Under the pieces are notes generated by a model that saw only the letters and a program-made list of their open reading frames with translations, did not search any database and was not told where the DNA came from. This document shows, piece by piece, positions 1-8,301 of a DNA stretch of 24,567 nucleotides; the first letter of the stretch is position 1, and every line of letters begins with the position of its first letter. The position numbers and the translations under genes are program-made. The DNA is from JBBQXY01 sp051004815 (GTDB lineage Bacteria; Chloroflexota; Ktedonobacteria; Ktedonobacterales; Ktedonobacteraceae), in contig JBPCJY010000037.1 of assembly GCA_051004815.1 (NCBI GenBank), forward strand, positions 1 through 24,567, read 5' to 3'.

Positions 1-1
1 A

Positions 2-2626
2 AACTTTCGCGCCGCCTGGCACACGGTCCTGGTGGGCGAAGATACCGAGCGGTTATTGGTGCTGGCAAAAGCGATCCCGCCCCTTTGCTGGTCGTTTCTC
101 CCTGCCGATGAAATGAGATTCTCCGCCATCCAAAACATCGTACAATCGTTTCTCGACGCGACGGTGGATGCCTTTGTGCGTGAAAGCGTGTCCGCGACCT
201 CGCTGCTGCCAGGCAAGTCCGGGCATAACCGCCCAACAAAGTCGCGTTCACTACAAGAACAGTGGTTGCAAGCCCTCACTTCACATGATGCGACGCTTAC
301 GGCGACGCCTGCCGAATTGCAGCTTTTTTCAGAAAAACTACAGAACTGGCTGCATCAGCTTCAACCCCCAGAAGCGAATGCGGCATTTCGTACCTGTTTC
401 CGGCTTGATGCGCCGGGCGAAGACCATAACAACCTGACGGATTGGCACATCAGCTTTTATCTCCAGGCCAACGATGATCGTAGCCTGCTCGTACCCGCGC
501 AACAGGTCTGGCAGGAGCGTTCAAACACGCTCACCTTCCTCAAACGCTCATTTGAAAATCCCCAGGAGCGCATCCTGGCCGATCTGGGTAAGGCTTCCCG
601 CCTCTTCCCCACGCTTGAAGAAAGCCTGAAAACCGCTCGCCCGATGGGGCTGAAACTCGATACCGAGCAAGCCTATTCCTTCTTGCGCGAATCGGCTCCC
701 TTGCTTGAACAGAGCGGCTTTGGCGTACTGGTGCCGCCGTGGTGGAGCAAACCTACAACACGCCTGGGTGTCAAGTTGAAGGTCAAACCAAAGGCTGGTA
801 CAACAGATGGCTCCGGCCTGTTGGGGTTGCAAAACATCATCGATTACGACTGGACCATCGCCGTCGGCGATTCCACGCTCACCTTTGAAGAATTTGCCAA
901 CCTCGTAGACCTGAAAGTTCCTCTCATCAAGATACGCGGACAATGGGTAGAGCTACGCCCAGAAGAGATCGAGGCAGCCATCGCTTTCTTTAAGAAAAAG
1001 CACGGCAAGGGCGAAATGACGCTAGGTGACGCGCTGCGTATCGGCTTAGGGCAAGGAACTTCTGAATTGGGCCTACCAGTTATGGACATCGAGGGGTCTG
1101 GCTGGCTCAAAGACATTCTGGATCAGCTGACCGAAGGCGTCAAAATCACCACTATCAAACAGCCCGCCAGCCTGCACGGCCAGCTGCGCCCCTATCAACT
1201 CAAAGGCGTTTCCTGGCTAGCCTTCCTCGAACAATACGGCTTCGGAGCCTGCCTCGCGGACGACATGGGCCTCGGAAAAACCGTTCAGCTTATCACCCTA
1301 CTACTTCACGAACGTTCTGCCCAACAAAATGGCACCAAACCCAATCCCGCCCTACTCATCTGCCCTATGTCCATTGTGGGCAATTGGCAAAAAGAGTTGG
1401 AGCGGTTCGCACCCTCCCTGCATGTGATGGTGCATCATGGGCATGAGCGGCTTTCCGGGGAAGCGTTTGAGCAAGAGGCGCGCCAGAACGATATCGTGAT
1501 TACCACCTATGCGCTGGCACTGCGCGATCAGGAACATCTTGCGACTATTGATTGGGAGTATGTGGTGGTGGACGAGGCGCAAAATATCAAGAACGATGAA
1601 GCGAAGCAGACGAAGGCCATCAAGAAGCTCGAAGCGAGCCACAGAATTGCTTTGACGGGGACGCCGGTGGAGAATAGGCTTTCTGAACTGTGGTCAATCA
1701 TGGAATTTTTAAATCCAGGCTACCTGGGGTCAGGCACGGATTTTCGCAAGAATTTCGCTATCCCTATCGAACGGTACCGCGATGCCGACCGCTCTGAATC
1801 GCTGAAACGACTGATCCAGCCCTTTGTGTTGCGCCGTTTGAAGACGGATAAATCCATCATCGCGGACTTGCCGGATAAAATGGAGATGAAGGTTTTCTGC
1901 AATCTCACCCAGGAACAGGCCTCACTCTACGAAGCAGTGGTAAAGGAGATGATGGCAAAGATTGAAGAGGCTGAGGAGGGTATCGAGCGTAAGGGGTTGG
2001 TGCTTTCGACACTGCTGAAACTCAAGCAGGTATGTAATCACCCGGCACAGTTTGTGGCTGATGGTAGTACATTGGAAGGCCGTTCGGGGAAACTGGCTCG
2101 TCTCGAAGAGATGCTGGAAGAGGTGTTGGCTGCCGGCGATAAGGCGTTGATTTTTACCCAGTTCGCCGAGATGGGGAAGCTCCTGCGCGTCTATTTGCAA
2201 GAGCGGTTGGGCTGCGAGACACTCTTCCTATACGGCGGAACGCCCAAGAAACAGCGCGATATCATGGTGCAGCGTTTCCAGGAGGATCGACGCGGCGCAC
2301 AACTCTTTATCCTTTCGTTAAAAGCCGGTGGTGTAGGGCTGAATCTGACTGCCGCGAACCATGTCTTTCATTTTGATCGCTGGTGGAACCCCGCAGTGGA
2401 GAATCAGGCGACCGACAGGGCATTTCGTATCGGACAGAAGAAGAATGTGCAGGTTCACAAGTTCGTCTGTATCGGCACGTTGGAAGAGCGCATCGACATG
2501 ATGATTGAGCAGAAGAGAGAGTTGGCTGATAGTATCGTTGGCAGTGGCGAAAACTGGCTGACGGAGATGTCAACCACGCAACTGAAAGAACTGTTCGCCC
2601 TGAGCCGCGAGGCAGTAGGAGAGTAA
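2..2626 (+). CDS. SNF2-family DNA helicase/translocase, 5' end cut off by the window
   Basis: This is a bacterial SNF2/HepA-like ATPase that would move along DNA or remodel protein-DNA complexes. The frame is open from base 2, so the true start lies upstream; the GTG at 32 is only the first internal start-like codon. The N-terminal ~380 residues form the helical accessory region seen in bacterial SNF2 proteins. The two-lobed motor follows: Walker A DMGLGKT at 1262-1282, Walker B DEAQ at 1571-1582, LTGTP in motif III, then AGGVGLNL and QATDRAFRIGQ (2405-2440) in the C-terminal lobe. All motifs needed for ATP hydrolysis are intact. It ends 4 bases before a SWIM-domain gene, a common pairing that suggests joint work in DNA repair or chromosome handling. 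The family call is secure; the cellular role is inferred. Confidence 0.95.
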   Translation, partial: NFRAAWHTVLVGEDTERLLVLAKAIPPLCWSFLPADEMRFSAIQNIVQSFLDATVDAFVRESVSATSLLPGKSGHNRPTKSRSLQEQWLQALTSHDATLTATPAELQLFSEKLQNWLHQLQPPEANAAFRTCFRLDAPGEDHNNLTDWHISFYLQANDDRSLLVPAQQVWQERSNTLTFLKRSFENPQERILADLGKASRLFPTLEESLKTARPMGLKLDTEQAYSFLRESAPLLEQSGFGVLVPPWWSKPTTRLGVKLKVKPKAGTTDGSGLLGLQNIIDYDWTIAVGDSTLTFEEFANLVDLKVPLIKIRGQWVELRPEEIEAAIAFFKKKHGKGEMTLGDALRIGLGQGTSELGLPVMDIEGSGWLKDILDQLTEGVKITTIKQPASLHGQLRPYQLKGVSWLAFLEQYGFGACLADDMGLGKTVQLITLLLHERSAQQNGTKPNPALLICPMSIVGNWQKELERFAPSLHVMVHHGHERLSGEAFEQEARQNDIVITTYALALRDQEHLATIDWEYVVVDEAQNIKNDEAKQTKAIKKLEASHRIALTGTPVENRLSELWSIMEFLNPGYLGSGTDFRKNFAIPIERYRDADRSESLKRLIQPFVLRRLKTDKSIIADLPDKMEMKVFCNLTQEQASLYEAVVKEMMAKIEEAEEGIERKGLVLSTLLKLKQVCNHPAQFVADGSTLEGRSGKLARLEEMLEEVLAAGDKALIFTQFAEMGKLLRVYLQERLGCETLFLYGGTPKKQRDIMVQRFQEDRRGAQLFILSLKAGGVGLNLTAANHVFHFDRWWNPAVENQATDRAFRIGQKKNVQVHKFVCIGTLEERIDMMIEQKRELADSIVGSGENWLTEMSTTQLKELFALSREAVGE

Positions 2627-2630
2627 AACG

Positions 2631-3512
2631 ATGGGTGACTACTGGGATTACTATGAACGCACCAGCCCTCTACGGGTGAAGGACGGCATTAAGACGAAGA
2701 AAGAACACGGGGCGATAGGAGAGACGTGGTGGTCAAAACGCTGGATCAGTGTGCTAGAATCCTTCAACATGGGGACGCGCCTCACTCGTGGTCGCTCCTA
2801 TGCTCGCCAGGGACAGGTGATTTCCATTGATGTGGAACTTGGCAAGGTCAAGGCCAAGGTACAGGGTTCGATGCCCAAACCGTATAACGTCAAGATAGGC
2901 TTGCAGCCGCTCTCGGCGCAGGATTGGGAGAAAGTGATCGAGGCGATGGCCTCACAGGCCCTCTTCGCGGCGAAACTGCTGGCGGGCGAGATGCCACAGA
3001 ATATCGAGGAAGCCTTTGGAGCAGTGCATCTTTCACTCTTCCCCACCTCGCTAAAAGATTTGGACACCGATTGCTCATGCCCTGACTATGCCAACCCCTG
3101 CAAGCATATCGCCGCCGTCTACTACCTCCTGGCCGAGCGTTTCGACGAAGACCCATTCCTGCTTTTCAAGCTGCGTGGTCGCACCAAAGAACAAATTATT
3201 GCCGCCCTGCGGGAAAAGCGCACGGCATCCTTCCCAGCTGAAACGCCGACATCTCCTACACCAACGCCTACCGCCGAGAAAGAGCCTTTACTCTCCCTCA
3301 ATGAGCAGCTTGCAACATTCTGGCAAGCCGGTGAAGCTCTGGCCTCCTTCCGCGTAAATCCTACCCCTCCCGAAATTGACAAGGCCATCCTGAAAAGACT
3401 AGGCGATGCTCCGTTTACAGTAGGCACTACCAATATCGCCACCTTACTGGTAAAAGCGTATGACGTGGTTGATGCCACAGCTCTGCGCAAGGTAGAGGAG
3501 GGGGAAGAATAA
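2631..3512 (+). CDS. SWIM zinc-finger domain protein
   Basis: The protein has 293 residues. The SWIM zinc-binding motif is clear: C148-x-C150-x6-C157-x-H159, in a segment reading DCSCPDYANPCKHIAAVYY. SWIM domains bind DNA or protein partners. The C-terminal part (about 200-225) is Pro/Thr-rich and probably a flexible linker before a short Leu-rich tail. The ATG at 2631 is preceded by AGGAGAG (2617-2623), which overlaps the stop region of the SNF2 gene, so the two are probably co-transcribed and translationally coupled. SWIM proteins next to SNF2 helicases recur in several bacterial phyla, so this is probably an accessory factor of the upstream helicase. The substrate is unknown. Confidence 0.9.
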   Translation: MGDYWDYYERTSPLRVKDGIKTKKEHGAIGETWWSKRWISVLESFNMGTRLTRGRSYARQGQVISIDVELGKVKAKVQGSMPKPYNVKIGLQPLSAQDWEKVIEAMASQALFAAKLLAGEMPQNIEEAFGAVHLSLFPTSLKDLDTDCSCPDYANPCKHIAAVYYLLAERFDEDPFLLFKLRGRTKEQIIAALREKRTASFPAETPTSPTPTPTAEKEPLLSLNEQLATFWQAGEALASFRVNPTPPEIDKAILKRLGDAPFTVGTTNIATLLVKAYDVVDATALRKVEEGEE

Positions 3513-3513
3513 T

Positions 3514-3574
3514 TATATTTGGGTGGTTGGTTGAAGGCCCTCAGAGAGGGCCTTCAACCAACCACCCAAATATA
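3514..3574. terminator. Perfect 29-bp hairpin between convergent genes
   Basis: The left arm 3514-3542 and right arm 3546-3574 are perfectly complementary (core GGTTGGTTGAAGGCCCTC), with a 3-nt loop. The arms end in TATATTT/AAATATA, which gives a short U-rich tail on either strand. The hairpin starts one base after the stop of the SWIM gene and ends six bases before the stop of pgi, so it most likely ends transcription from both sides. Confidence 0.75.
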
Positions 3575-3580
3575 AAGAAA

Positions 3581-5221
3581 TTACGAACCTCCTCTAAGCT
3601 TTCTATACCGCGCAATCAGCGTATTCGTAGAGCTATCGTGCTTGAGATCGGGTTCCTCGCCACTTTCGAGCTCTGGGATGATGCGGTTGGCAAGCACTTT
3701 GCCCAGTTCGACGCCCCACTGGTCAAACGAGTTGATATTCCAGATGGTGCCTTGCACGAAAACTTTGTGCTCGTAGAGCGCGATCAGCTTGCCCAGCGTA
3801 TCCGGTGTTAACTTCTCCATCATGATCGTGTTGGTGGGACGGTTGCCCTCGAAGGTGCGGTGTGGTACCTGGAAAGCAGGAACGCCGTCAGCCTCGACCT
3901 CCGCCGCCGTTTTGCCGAAGGCCAAAGCCTCGGTCTGCGCAAAGAAGTTGGCCATCAAGAGATCATGGTGTCGCCCCAGCGGGTTCAGGGCCTGATAGAA
4001 GCCGATGAAATCGCACAGGATGAGCTTAGTTCCCTGGTGAATAAGCTGATAGAACGCGTGCTGGCCGTTGGTACCGGGCTGACCCCAGATGATCGGGCCG
4101 GTCTGGTAATTGACCGTGTTGCCTTCCAGGTCAACGTGTTTGCCGTCGCTCTCCATGTCGAGTTGCTGGAAGTAGGCACTCAGGTGGCTCAGATAGTGGT
4201 CATAGGGCAGAATTGCCACCGTCTGAGCATCAAAGAAGTTGTTGTACCAGATGCCGATAAGCCCTAAGAGCACTGGCAGGTTTTGCTCAAATGGTGCCGT
4301 GCGGAAATGCTCGTCCATCGTGTGGAAGCCAGCCAGCATCTCGTCAAATTGTTCGGGGCCGATAGCGATCATCAGCGAGAGGCCAATGGCCGAGTCATAG
4401 GAGTAACGCCCACCGACCCAATCCCAAAACTCAAACATGTTCGCTGTGTCAATGCCAAACTTCTCGACCTCCTTCTCGTTGGTGGAGACGGCGACGAAGT
4501 GTTTAGCAACCGCTTTGACATCGCCCAAAGCTTCAACGCACCAGTCACGGGCTGAGCGGGCGTTGGTCAATGTCTCCAACGTGGTGAAGGTTTTGGAGCA
4601 GACGATAAAGAGTGTCTCTGCCGCATCGAGGTCGCGGGTGGCCTCCACGAACTCGTTACCGTCAATGTTGGAGACGAAGCGCAGGTTCAAGTTCCGGTCA
4701 CTGTAGTATTTCAACGCCTCGTAGGCCATGAATGGCCCAAGGTCAGAGCCTCCTATACCGATGTTGATGATGTTGCGAATTCTCTTGCCCGTGTAGCCCT
4801 GCCATTCACCGCTGCGCACGCGGTTAGAGAAGTTCGCCATCTTGTCCAGCACCTGGTGAACTTCCGGTACGACGTTGTCGCCATCAACGACAATCGATTC
4901 GTCTTTGGGGGCGCGTAGAGCGACATGGAGTACGGCGCGTTGTTCCGTGACGTTGATCTTATCGCCACGGAACATGGCATCAATGCGCTCGCGTAGGCCA
5001 GCAGACTCGGCCAATTGCAGGAGCAGGCCCAGCGTCTCGTCGGTGATGCGGTTCTTGGAATAGTCAAAGTAGAGGCCGATAGCCTCGGCTGCGAACCGTT
5101 CGCCGCGCTGCGGATCATCGGCAAAAAGCTGCCGCAGATGAACATCCCGCATCTGCTGGTAATGTTCCTCCAGGGCTTGCCACGCCGGGCGTTGTGTTAA
5201 AGGTGTTTGGTTAGTGGACAT
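3581..5221 (-). CDS. pgi: Glucose-6-phosphate isomerase
   Basis: This cytosolic enzyme interconverts glucose 6-phosphate and fructose 6-phosphate in glycolysis and gluconeogenesis. The 546 residues match the long bacterial form. Visible motifs are GIGGSDLGP at 155-163 (phosphate binding), MESDGK with the catalytic Glu at about 357, GQPGTNGQHAFYQLIHQGT with His at about 388, and QWGVELGK with Lys at about 508. The active site is complete. The start ATG abuts the stop codon of gnd with no bases between (TAA then ATG), so the two are translationally coupled. Pairing with 6-phosphogluconate dehydrogenase places it where glycolysis and the pentose phosphate route divide. Confidence 0.97.
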   Translation of the reverse strand: MSTNQTPLTQRPAWQALEEHYQQMRDVHLRQLFADDPQRGERFAAEAIGLYFDYSKNRITDETLGLLLQLAESAGLRERIDAMFRGDKINVTEQRAVLHVALRAPKDESIVVDGDNVVPEVHQVLDKMANFSNRVRSGEWQGYTGKRIRNIINIGIGGSDLGPFMAYEALKYYSDRNLNLRFVSNIDGNEFVEATRDLDAAETLFIVCSKTFTTLETLTNARSARDWCVEALGDVKAVAKHFVAVSTNEKEVEKFGIDTANMFEFWDWVGGRYSYDSAIGLSLMIAIGPEQFDEMLAGFHTMDEHFRTAPFEQNLPVLLGLIGIWYNNFFDAQTVAILPYDHYLSHLSAYFQQLDMESDGKHVDLEGNTVNYQTGPIIWGQPGTNGQHAFYQLIHQGTKLILCDFIGFYQALNPLGRHHDLLMANFFAQTEALAFGKTAAEVEADGVPAFQVPHRTFEGNRPTNTIMMEKLTPDTLGKLIALYEHKVFVQGTIWNINSFDQWGVELGKVLANRIIPELESGEEPDLKHDSSTNTLIARYRKLRGGS

Positions 5222-6253
5222 TTATCCCTTGCCTTCCGCTTCCTTTTCCAGATGTCCACCGAACTCATAACGCATAGCGGACATCAGCTTGTTGGCGAAA
5301 TCTGCCTCACCACGCGAGGTGAACCGCTCGAAGAGGGCTGCACTCAACACCGGAACGGGTACCGATTCGTCGATAGCTGCTGAGATTGTCCAACGTCCCT
5401 CGCCCGAATCGGATACGCGACCAGCGAATTTGGCGAGATCGTTGCTCTTGAGCAGTGCGCTGGCGGTAAGGTCCAGCAGCCAGGAGCCAATGACACTGCC
5501 GCGCCGCCACAGTTCGGCAACATCTGGCAGGTTGAGATCGTACTGGTAGTATTCGGGATTCTGTATTGGTGCCGTCTCGGCATCAATATTTTGTAGATTC
5601 TTGCCAACGTTGGCACGGTGCAGGATGTTCAGTCCCTCGGCATAAGCGGCCATAATACCGTACTCAATGCCGTTGTGAACCATCTTCACGAAGTGACCCG
5701 CTCCATTAGGCCCACAGTGGAGATAGCCCTTTTCTGCTGTGCCGCCCACCTTTTCACGCCCTTCTGTGCGTGATGCGCCATCAATGCCAGGCGCAAGGGT
5801 ATCGAAAATAGGGTCGAGACTTTCAACGACGCCATCTTCGCCACCAATCATGAGACAATACCCGCGCTCCAGTCCCCAGACGCCGCCACTTGTGCCACAG
5901 TCAACGTAGTGGATGTCATGTTTTTTGAGTTCAGCTGCACGCCGGATGTCATCGTGGTAATAGGAGTTGCCACCATCAACGATCACATCACCCGCTGAAA
6001 GATGGGGCAGCAAGTCCTGAATGGTCGCATCTACCGACCCCGCTGGTACCATCAGCCAGATGATACGGGGTGTAGATAGTTGGCTGGCAACCTCTGCCAG
6101 CGAGTGCGCCCCCTTCGAGATGGAGTTATCGTCCAAATATCCCTGCACCGTTTCCCAGTGGCGGGCATAGCCAACAGTGGTATGTCCCTTGCGCAGCAGC
6201 CGACGCGACATATTAATGCCCATGCGGCCAAGCCCGATCAATCCTAGTTCCAT
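5222..6253 (-). CDS. gnd: 6-phosphogluconate dehydrogenase (decarboxylating), short form
   Basis: It oxidises and decarboxylates 6-phosphogluconate to ribulose 5-phosphate in the oxidative pentose phosphate pathway. The N-terminal Rossmann fold has GLGRMG at 7-12. DGGNS is at 93-97, TSGG at 121-124 and K190-x2-HN-x2-E197 forms the catalytic segment; SDSGEGRWT follows in the helical domain. At 343 residues it belongs to the short class, often NAD-preferring, rather than the ~470-residue NADP form. Cofactor preference is inferred, supported by Ala-Arg-His after the second strand rather than an obvious NADP pocket. The ATG at 6253 has AAAGGAA upstream on the minus strand. It is the first gene of a gnd-pgi operon. 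Confidence 0.94.
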   Translation of the reverse strand: MELGLIGLGRMGINMSRRLLRKGHTTVGYARHWETVQGYLDDNSISKGAHSLAEVASQLSTPRIIWLMVPAGSVDATIQDLLPHLSAGDVIVDGGNSYYHDDIRRAAELKKHDIHYVDCGTSGGVWGLERGYCLMIGGEDGVVESLDPIFDTLAPGIDGASRTEGREKVGGTAEKGYLHCGPNGAGHFVKMVHNGIEYGIMAAYAEGLNILHRANVGKNLQNIDAETAPIQNPEYYQYDLNLPDVAELWRRGSVIGSWLLDLTASALLKSNDLAKFAGRVSDSGEGRWTISAAIDESVPVPVLSAALFERFTSRGEADFANKLMSAMRYEFGGHLEKEAEGKG

Positions 6254-6319
6254 TGTATGTTCCTTTCTCTTTCCAATTGTCCAAAATAAAGCGGTGTAAT
6301 TGGTATATCGTCTCCCCTT

Positions 6320-6348
6320 ATCATACTGCTTGCAATAATCTATAGCAA
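6320..6348 (-). promoter_or_regulatory. Candidate sigma-70-type promoter for gnd-pgi
   Basis: On the minus strand, TTGCTA (6348-6343) and TATGAT (6325-6320) are separated by exactly 17 bases, about 70 bases upstream of the gnd start. The -10 matches consensus at 5 of 6 positions and the -35 at 4 of 6. It is the best promoter-like sequence in the gnd upstream gap. Confidence 0.5.
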
Positions 6349-6386
6349 GAGAAACCCGTTGCCCAAGCGTATATTAGAACCTACAT

Positions 6387-7103
6387 TTAAAGCACTAACA
6401 TACGAATACTATCCACACGAATAATAGCTTTAGCCGCTTTGAACTGAACAGGGCCACTGGAGAGAAAGTCGGTTTGTGAGCTAGCAGCGAAACTCTTCCG
6501 TAAGCCATCTATAAAGAAGCTTACCACTGGCCCCTCCACCTCAATGCGATAGGTATGCCAACCAGAGCCGGGTTCATAGTCAGCGACTACAGATGGCGAA
6601 TCCATGGCACTCATGGGTATGATGTAGGAATTCACTTCGGGGTTGGCGAATTGCGAGTGTGGGCCTGGGCCGAGCAACCCCAATATGCCAGCGTTATAAC
6701 CATCTTTCCCCGCTACCTGCTCTGCCGTGACGGCGAAATACCCACCGCTCTGTGGGACACTCACGATCTGGAAGTGAACCTCAACCGCGTAGTTTGGCAC
6801 CGTCGGTACATATGGTGAGGTGAGGACATTATCGCTGCTCAAATCGGATTGCAGAAAGCCATGCACCATCTTCCAGCCCGTAGTGCCATGCCAGCTATTG
6901 AGCCTGGAACTGTCGGCCTGGTAAAGAACGGTGCCACTCGGTAGTGTGCCTGGCTTGGCAGTTGGTGCTGCTAGTGCAGAAGTAGGAGTTTTGCCTGGGG
7001 TAGTAGTGGTGCTGCCTGAACAAGCTGCTAGCAATAGAAGGATTGCGCTCAGAAAGAGAACATGCAGTAGTTTATTACGACGACAATGAAGGACTTGTTT
7101 CAT
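6387..7103 (-). CDS. Secreted lipoprotein with a probable lectin/glucanase-like beta-sandwich domain
   Basis: A predicted lipoprotein of 238 residues from the chosen start. The N-terminus has basic residues, a hydrophobic stretch (about 12-27) and the lipobox LLAAC with the modified Cys at 28. A Thr/Pro/Ala-rich linker of about 30 residues follows. The rest (about 65-238) is rich in beta-strand patterns, and GWHTYRIEVEGPVVSFFIDG resembles the concanavalin-A-like/LamG or DUF1080-type fold that binds sugars. The start at 7103 was chosen because AAAGGG lies 5 bases upstream on the minus strand; the longer start at 7124 has no ribosome site. It would sit anchored outside the cell membrane. The ligand is unknown and the fold call is inferred from pattern only. 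Confidence 0.75.
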   Translation of the reverse strand: MKQVLHCRRNKLLHVLFLSAILLLLAACSGSTTTTPGKTPTSALAAPTAKPGTLPSGTVLYQADSSRLNSWHGTTGWKMVHGFLQSDLSSDNVLTSPYVPTVPNYAVEVHFQIVSVPQSGGYFAVTAEQVAGKDGYNAGILGLLGPGPHSQFANPEVNSYIIPMSAMDSPSVVADYEPGSGWHTYRIEVEGPVVSFFIDGLRKSFAASSQTDFLSSGPVQFKAAKAIIRVDSIRMLVL

Positions 7104-7159
7104 AATAACCCTTTCTTTTTTCATGATAAAGAGACTAGTCAGTAGTTGTTACATCACGT

Positions 7160-7172
7160 CGCTAGTATAGCG
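7160..7172 (-). promoter_or_regulatory. Possible -10 region and small inverted repeat upstream of the lipoprotein gene
   Basis: CGCTA-gta-TAGCG is a small inverted repeat. On the minus strand it contains TATACT (7169-7164), a 5 of 6 match to a -10 box about 60 bases upstream of the lipoprotein start. I see no good -35 partner, so this is weak. The rest of the 7104-7384 gap shows one further inverted repeat (7306-7322). Confidence 0.3.
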
Positions 7173-7305
7173 TCTGAACCGTTTCTACACTGCTGCACGA
7201 AACAGTGCTTCACCACCAATACAGCAGTGAACCACCGCTACCCGAAACAATATACGACAACAAAAAAACGCTTCTCTCAAAAAACTACCAAACAATAAGC
7301 CAAAT

Positions 7306-7322
7306 ATGACACATGGTGTCAT
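7306..7322. promoter_or_regulatory. Inverted repeat, candidate operator upstream of the LLM oxidoreductase gene
   Basis: ATGACAC-ATG-GTGTCAT is a perfect 7-bp inverted repeat with a 3-bp spacer, 63 bases upstream of the oxidoreductase start. A -10-like TATACT lies at 7334-7339 just downstream. This layout suits binding of a dimeric repressor, but no regulator gene is adjacent. Confidence 0.4.
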
Positions 7323-7384
7323 GAAGTCTGCCATATACTACATGTATAACTTCAAATCGATCACATAAACGAGAGGAGTCATGT

Positions 7385-8224
7385 ATGCAGTATGGTCTGA
7401 CGTTTCCGAGTATTGATGCTCGTGTATTAGCTGAATTGGCGCACGAGGCGGAAGAGGCAGGTTGGGACGGCATTTTTGTCTGGGACCTTGTCTGGGGGAT
7501 TGATGCCTGGATTTCATTGGCGGCGGTAGCAATGCGTACCGAACGCATTCGCTTCGGCACGATGCTGACACCCTTGTCACGCCGACGACCCTGGAAAGTT
7601 GCCAGCGAGGTGGCGACACTGGATCACCTATCCAATGGCAGGGTTATTCTACCAGTCGGGCTAGGTGCCGCGGGTCCTGACCATCCCAATGACTGGTTTA
7701 GCGCGGTGGGCGAGGAGATCGACCGCAAGAAACGGGCGCAAATGCTGGACGAGAGCCTGGATATCCTGCACGGTCTGTGGCGTGGCGAGAAATTTAGCTA
7801 TGATGGCGAACACTATCATCTACGCGATGTAACTTTCGCCCCCAAACCTGTGCAGACGCCCAGAGTACCCATCTGGGTAGTAGGAGCGTGGCCGCGCATG
7901 AAATCTATGCGCCGCGTATTGCGCTGTGATGGTGTACTACCCATCAAAATGCATGCAGACAAATCAATGGTCGAAATGACGCCCACCGACATCCAATCCA
8001 TGAAAGCCTATATTGACGAGCATCGCACCCCGACCACACCCTTCGATATCATCATGGAAGGCGAGACCCCCGGTGACGACACCGAGAAAGCCGCCAGCAT
8101 CATCCGCCCACTCGCGGAATCCGGCGTAACCTGGTGGCTAGAAGCCGTATGGGGCACCCCAGAAACCCAGGGCGGCATAGAAGGAATGCGCAAAAGAGTA
8201 AAACAAGGACCACCAAAGATTTAA
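7385..8224 (+). CDS. LLM-class flavin-dependent oxidoreductase (luciferase-like, possibly F420-dependent)
   Basis: The 279-residue protein has the luciferase-like TIM-barrel pattern: an N-terminal strand MQYGLTFP, ELAHEAEEAGWDGIFVWD, then RIRFGTMLTPLSRRRPWKVASEVATLDHLSNGRVILPVGLG, and later FAPKPVQTPRVPIWVVG. These segments are typical of the LLM class, whose members use reduced FMN or coenzyme F420 to oxidise or reduce small molecules. Which cofactor and substrate apply cannot be read from the sequence. The ATG at 7385 has GAGAGGAG at 7371-7378; the ATG at 7381 is out of frame. It stands alone and is divergent from the lipoprotein gene. Confidence 0.9.
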   Translation: MQYGLTFPSIDARVLAELAHEAEEAGWDGIFVWDLVWGIDAWISLAAVAMRTERIRFGTMLTPLSRRRPWKVASEVATLDHLSNGRVILPVGLGAAGPDHPNDWFSAVGEEIDRKKRAQMLDESLDILHGLWRGEKFSYDGEHYHLRDVTFAPKPVQTPRVPIWVVGAWPRMKSMRRVLRCDGVLPIKMHADKSMVEMTPTDIQSMKAYIDEHRTPTTPFDIIMEGETPGDDTEKAASIIRPLAESGVTWWLEAVWGTPETQGGIEGMRKRVKQGPPKI

Positions 8225-8226
8225 AC

Positions 8227-8292
8227 AACACATGATAAATAGGCCGTGAGAGCGCAACGCGTTGCACTCTCACGGCCTATTTATCATGTGTT
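8227..8292. terminator. 32-bp hairpin (one mismatch) between convergent genes
   Basis: The left arm 8227-8258 and right arm 8261-8292 pair over 32 bases with one mismatch (core AGGCCGTGAGAG) and a 2-nt loop. The hairpin fills almost the whole gap between the oxidoreductase stop and the recQ stop and probably ends transcription from both sides. Confidence 0.75.
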
Positions 8293-8301
8293 TGCCCCCA
8301 T

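Noticed and set aside
32..34. GTG as the start of the SNF2 gene
   Set aside because: The frame is open and coding-like up to the first bases of the window, and no ribosome site precedes the GTG, so the gene is truncated by the window edge rather than starting here.
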